Positions 48,904-52,680 of a DNA stretch of 52,680 nt are shown one piece after another (the first letter of the stretch is position 1; each line of letters opens with the position of its first letter). The notes under the pieces are model-generated. The model was not told where the DNA came from and made no database searches. It saw nothing but the letters and a program-made list of their open reading frames with translations. The DNA comes from Bacteroidota bacterium. GTDB lineage: Bacteria > Bacteroidota > Bacteroidia > Bacteroidales > VadinHA17. Made by a program: the position numbers and the translations under genes. Where the stretch lies: NCBI GenBank assembly GCA_025350595.1, contig JANXXP010000091.1, positions 1 to 52,680 on the forward strand, read 5' to 3'.

Positions 48904-51900
48904 CTAATTATTGGCAGTGAAATTGTCACAGTTGTCCCTTTTCCAATTTCAGACCGGATATCAAGAGTACCATTAAGCTCCATTATTATCTGAAAACTTA
49001 TGGATAACCCAAGGCCTTTCCCTATTCCCTGCTCCCTTGTTGTGAAAAACGGATCAAATATCTTATTTAGAAATTTATTGTCAATTCCATGGCCGGTATC
49101 ATTAACAATAACTATGATTGACGAATCATCCAAACAGGTTGAGATTGTAATTATTCCCTTTCCCTCAATTGCCTGAACTGCATTGGTCAGTATATTCATT
49201 AATGCCTGATGCAATTTGCCTTCGTTTCCAAATAGCGTAAAAACATCCTGAGTAAAATGTTTTTGAATTTCAATCCTGTTTCTTGTCTGGTTAATCAGCA
49301 TAATCAGACAATTATTGATAATCGTATGAATGTCACAGTTTTCTGTAATTGATTCTGTTTGCCGGTTAAAACTATTCAGACTCTTAACAATTTCGGTAGC
49401 TCTGGTCAGTCCAATATTAACAGCATCTATAAGAGGGGTAACATTTTCAGTATGTTCTTTCAGATTATCATTAAAGTAGGATTCAATTCCCTGGATCCCT
49501 CCATTAATAAAGTTCAAAGGATTATTTATTTCATGCGCCACTCCGGAAGCAAGTATTCCTATTGAAGCCATTTTTTCAGACTGAAACAACTTTTCCTGGG
49601 TCTCTTTCAATGAATAGAGTGTTGCTTCCAGTTCTTCTCTCTGTTTATTTAACTCTTCAACGTTTTGAATCAACTCTTCGTTTGTAGTCTGTAACTCCTC
49701 TTTTTGCTCAGTTACTTCATTAGTCTTTTCTCTGACAATAATTTCAAGCTGTCTCTTTTGGTTTTTCAATGATGTAATACGCAACTTGTAAATGCTGTAT
49801 AAAATCATTAAGACAAATGCAATGGCAAATATTCTAAATATAAATGTTTTCCACCATGGAGGTCTGATTACAAATGGATAAGAATATTCCTTGCTAAGAT
49901 ATCCTTCACTATTCATGGCTTTAACTTTAAAAGTATAATTACCATGCGACAGGTTTCCATAAGATGCTTCATTTCGTGTACTGAAGACGCTCCAATTTTC
50001 ATCTAAACCCTCAAGTTTGTATTGATATTTTATCTTTTTGTTGTGCTTCTGGGTAATTCCAATAAAATTAAAAGTTATGAAATTGTTTTTGTAACCCAGA
50101 CTTAAATTAACAGGCAACCCATACCATTTTGTTATTCCCCTAAAATGAATATCACTAACACGAACCCCGTTTCCCATAATAAGGTTGGTGTCCGGATTAT
50201 TAATAAAATATTCCCAGTTAAAATTATTATTAAATAAACCGATACCTGTTAACTGAATATTAGGAGGAATACTATCTGGTCTTTCTCCTTCGGGATGATA
50301 AACAGTAAGATTTTCGTTTGCTCCTATCCATATAGTCCCGTCTGTTACTTCTAACATTGCTTCTCTGTTGCAGCCAATTCCAAGAAATCCATCTTCATAA
50401 GTGAAGTTTTCAAATAAAACTGGTTGCGATTCATTTGTTCCGTCAGAAATTCCATCTTTTATCGCTTTATTAATATTGTAATACCTTGTTAAGTTATATG
50501 ATGAAAGTTTACTCAACCCAAATCGTGTCCCAAACCAAATATTATCTTTTTTGTCAAGTAAAACTGAATATACGTAATCACTCATCAGTCCTTCTTTCTC
50601 AGTAAATTTAGTGAATGTTTTACCATTGTATTCCGATACACCTCCCCCATTAGTTATAAACCAAAGGTTACCGCTTTTATCCTGTACAATTCCGTAAACA
50701 TAATTGTTTGTCAATCCATCTTTTTTGGAAAATTGTGTAAAAGAATTACCATCGTATTTTGAGACCCCGCCGCCCTCAGTTCCGAACCATATATTGTCTT
50801 TACTATCCTGAAAAATACTAAAAACACGATTATTTATTAACCCCTCTTTAGTAGTAAAATTTGTAAATGATAATCCGTTGAATTTGCTTACTCCTGCCGT
50901 TGTTCCAAACCACATATTTCCGACTTTATCCTGAAGAATTGACATAACACGGTTACCAATTAATCCTTCTTTTTCTGTAAAATGGGTAAAGAAAATTCCA
51001 TCAAATTTATCCACTCCTCCTCCATCAGTACCAAACCAAATATTTCCAGTTTTGTCTTGTAAAATACAATAAACACAGTTATTACCTAAGCCCTCATTTT
51101 CGGAATAATTACTAAATGATCTGCCATCATATCTGGATACTCCATGGCGCTCAGTGCCAAACCAAAGATATCCTTTGCTATCTTCTAGTATACTATTTAC
51201 CCGATTATCGTTTAGTCCCTCTTTTTCAGTGAAATGGGTAAATAATTCTCCGTCGTATTTTGATAAGCCACCTCCATCTGTACCAAACCACAAAATACCA
51301 TATTTCCCCTGGAATATACAATTAACAGTGTTATTGCTGAAACCTTCTTTTTCTGTAAAATGAGTAAATGATTTGCCATCGTATTTTGAGACACCCCCTC
51401 CATCTGTACCAAACCAAAGATTCTTGTTTTTGTCCTTAAACATACTTTTTACAAGATTATTACTTAAGCCTTCCTTTACTGTAAAATGAGTAAAAGATTT
51501 CCCATCGTATGCTGATACCCCTCCTCCATACATACCAAACCAAATCTTACCGTCTTCATCCTGCAGAATACTGCAGACATGATTATTACTCAAGCCTTCC
51601 TTTTCAGTGAAATGTGAAAATGATTTCCCATCGAATTTAATCACACCTTCTCCATTAGTGCCAAACCAAAGGTTATCGCGTTTATCCTGAAAAATAGAAT
51701 ATATACATTTGTTGCTTAAACCTTCCTTCTTTGAAAATTTCGTAAAGTATTTCCCATCAAATTCTGATACTCCTCCTCCATCTGTACCAAACCAGATATT
51801 TCCTGTAGTGTCTTGAAGTATATTGTAAACACGATTATTGCTTAATCCTTCATTCTCTGTAAAATGGGTAAAGAATTTCCCGTCATATTTTGTAACTCCT

Positions 51901-52151
51901 CCACCATTGGTCCCGAACCATAAATTACCGCTTTTGTCTTCAAGGATACTATAAACTTTATTATTGCTTAAGCCTGATTTTTCAGTAAAATTAGTAAATG
52001 ATTTACCGTCATATCTTGATACTCCGCCTAAAGTTCCAATCCAAAGATTCCCATTTCTATCTTGCAGCAAACATGTTACCTGATTATGATTTAACCCCTG
52101 AAGCTTGCTTAACGAACTGAAATTATATGGGTTGGGATCTCTTAGAGACAC
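48900..52151 (-). CDS. Two-component regulator propeller sensor histidine kinase (main ORF; true N-terminus lies upstream in another frame)
   Basis: 13 propeller repeats of the type WFGTDGGGVSKYDGKSFTHFTEKEGLSNN; YYY domain; TM; coiled coil; HisKA ASGVAHEINNPLNFINGG; HATPase. Confidence 0.93.
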   Translation of the reverse strand: MSLRDPNPYNFSSLSKLQGLNHNQVTCLLQDRNGNLWIGTLGGVSRYDGKSFTNFTEKSGLSNNKVYSILEDKSGNLWFGTNGGGVTKYDGKFFTHFTENEGLSNNRVYNILQDTTGNIWFGTDGGGVSEFDGKYFTKFSKKEGLSNKCIYSIFQDKRDNLWFGTNGEGVIKFDGKSFSHFTEKEGLSNNHVCSILQDEDGKIWFGMYGGGVSAYDGKSFTHFTVKEGLSNNLVKSMFKDKNKNLWFGTDGGGVSKYDGKSFTHFTEKEGFSNNTVNCIFQGKYGILWFGTDGGGLSKYDGELFTHFTEKEGLNDNRVNSILEDSKGYLWFGTERHGVSRYDGRSFSNYSENEGLGNNCVYCILQDKTGNIWFGTDGGGVDKFDGIFFTHFTEKEGLIGNRVMSILQDKVGNMWFGTTAGVSKFNGLSFTNFTTKEGLINNRVFSIFQDSKDNIWFGTEGGGVSKYDGNSFTQFSKKDGLTNNYVYGIVQDKSGNLWFITNGGGVSEYNGKTFTKFTEKEGLMSDYVYSVLLDKKDNIWFGTRFGLSKLSSYNLTRYYNINKAIKDGISDGTNESQPVLFENFTYEDGFLGIGCNREAMLEVTDGTIWIGANENLTVYHPEGERPDSIPPNIQLTGIGLFNNNFNWEYFINNPDTNLIMGNGVRVSDIHFRGITKWYGLPVNLSLGYKNNFITFNFIGITQKHNKKIKYQYKLEGLDENWSVFSTRNEASYGNLSHGNYTFKVKAMNSEGYLSKEYSYPFVIRPPWWKTFIFRIFAIAFVLMILYSIYKLRITSLKNQKRQLEIIVREKTNEVTEQKEELQTTNEELIQNVEELNKQREELEATLYSLKETQEKLFQSEKMASIGILASGVAHEINNPLNFINGGIQGIESYFNDNLKEHTENVTPLIDAVNIGLTRATEIVKSLNSFNRQTESITENCDIHTIINNCLIMLINQTRNRIEIQKHFTQDVFTLFGNEGKLHQALMNILTNAVQAIEGKGIITISTCLDDSSIIVIVNDTGHGIDNKFLNKIFDPFFTTREQGIGKGLGLSISFQIIMELNGTLDIRSEIGKGTTVTISLPIIR

Positions 52152-52531
52152 ATCTCTGACATTTACTATTTCCGGTAATTCAGCAGTAAAAGGTCTGATT
52201 ATAGCTGCCTTTTTTTCCGGAAGTAAAAAAGTATCCTGACCGGGTGTAATAACTTCGGGATTACCTGCTAAAATTATTTTGGGAGTGCCGGAAGTGTGAA
52301 TATTGTTGTCAGTATATACAACCCTTGGCTTACCACATGAGTTTTTAATGGTGTTCCGGCGGGTATTTCTTTAGGAAGTAATAAACTGTCTTTGGGTATT
52401 TGATGACCACCGGAATCAACAACTTTAGGGAATATTTCCCTGGAATGGATCTCCCTCTGTGGCGATTTACAGGAGAAAAATAAAAAGACAAAAGTATAGA
52501 ATAACTTACCTTTCATTTTAACATAAATCAA
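52152..52531 (-). pseudogene. Frameshifted N-terminus of the propeller kinase (lipoprotein signal plus linker)
   Basis: ORF 52274-52531 has lipobox-like LFYTFVFLFFSCKSPQ; the kinase frame reads back without stop through ...IKNSCGKPRVVYTDNNIHTSGTPKIILAGNPEVITPGQDTFLLPEKKAAIIRPFTAELPEIVNVRDVSLRDPNPYNFSS. Confidence 0.75.
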
Positions 52532-52680
52532 TGCCCGAAAGATACCTTTTACTTATGCAAGATAACAAATATCAGGTCAGTTTTATATTTGAAACTTCAT
52601 TAATTTGGATCCGATTATTGGATAATGGTACATTTTCTGTTTTTGTCTGAATTCTCTTGTATTTATTATTATCATAGCTA

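Noticed and set aside
1-52680. Prophage, integron, toxin-antitoxin or restriction/defence island
   Set aside because: No integrase, phage structural, methylase/nuclease pair or recognisable TA genes were found among the ORFs

Overview
AT-rich 52.7 kb chromosomal window. Gene content, TAnnTTTG-type promoters and DUF4369/TlpA and reg_prop families point to Bacteroidota. The left ~24 kb is mostly housekeeping: recQ, tatC-lptB, tRNA-Leu(TAG), tig-clpP-clpX, thyA-folA, rplU-rpmA, serS, ruvC, comF-like, HIT, greA, ahcY, ribF. The middle (24.2-35.3 kb) is an intracellular glycogen/alpha-glucan locus: branching enzyme, a giant GT3 synthase-GT35 phosphorylase fusion, GH57, GT4 and a debranching enzyme. 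A tandem DUF4369/thioredoxin-like pair and lpxH follow. The right part (38.6-48.4 kb) is the most unusual. It is a minus-strand locus with a PstS-like binding domain fused through a TM helix to a GcvH-like lipoyl-type domain, a Tat-type 4Fe-4S ferredoxin, an NrfD-type membrane protein, a second TM-anchored GcvH-like protein sharing an LQDGGELRD tail, a sensor kinase with c-heme-type motifs, an NtrC-type sigma-54 activator, an archaemetzincin-like protease and a double SiaB-like ATPase-fold protein. No catalytic oxidoreductase subunit is encoded nearby. A near-consensus sigma-54 promoter and an upstream TGTTG/CAACA inverted-repeat array precede this locus. The window ends with a 13-repeat propeller sensor kinase whose lipoprotein N-terminus is split off by an apparent frameshift. 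Other notable items: register-changing heptamer/octamer tandem repeats at 61-220, a decayed beta-lactamase-family gene, and a nested GC-rich inverted repeat at 19.73 kb. All calls come from reading sequence and translated ORFs; no database search was run.
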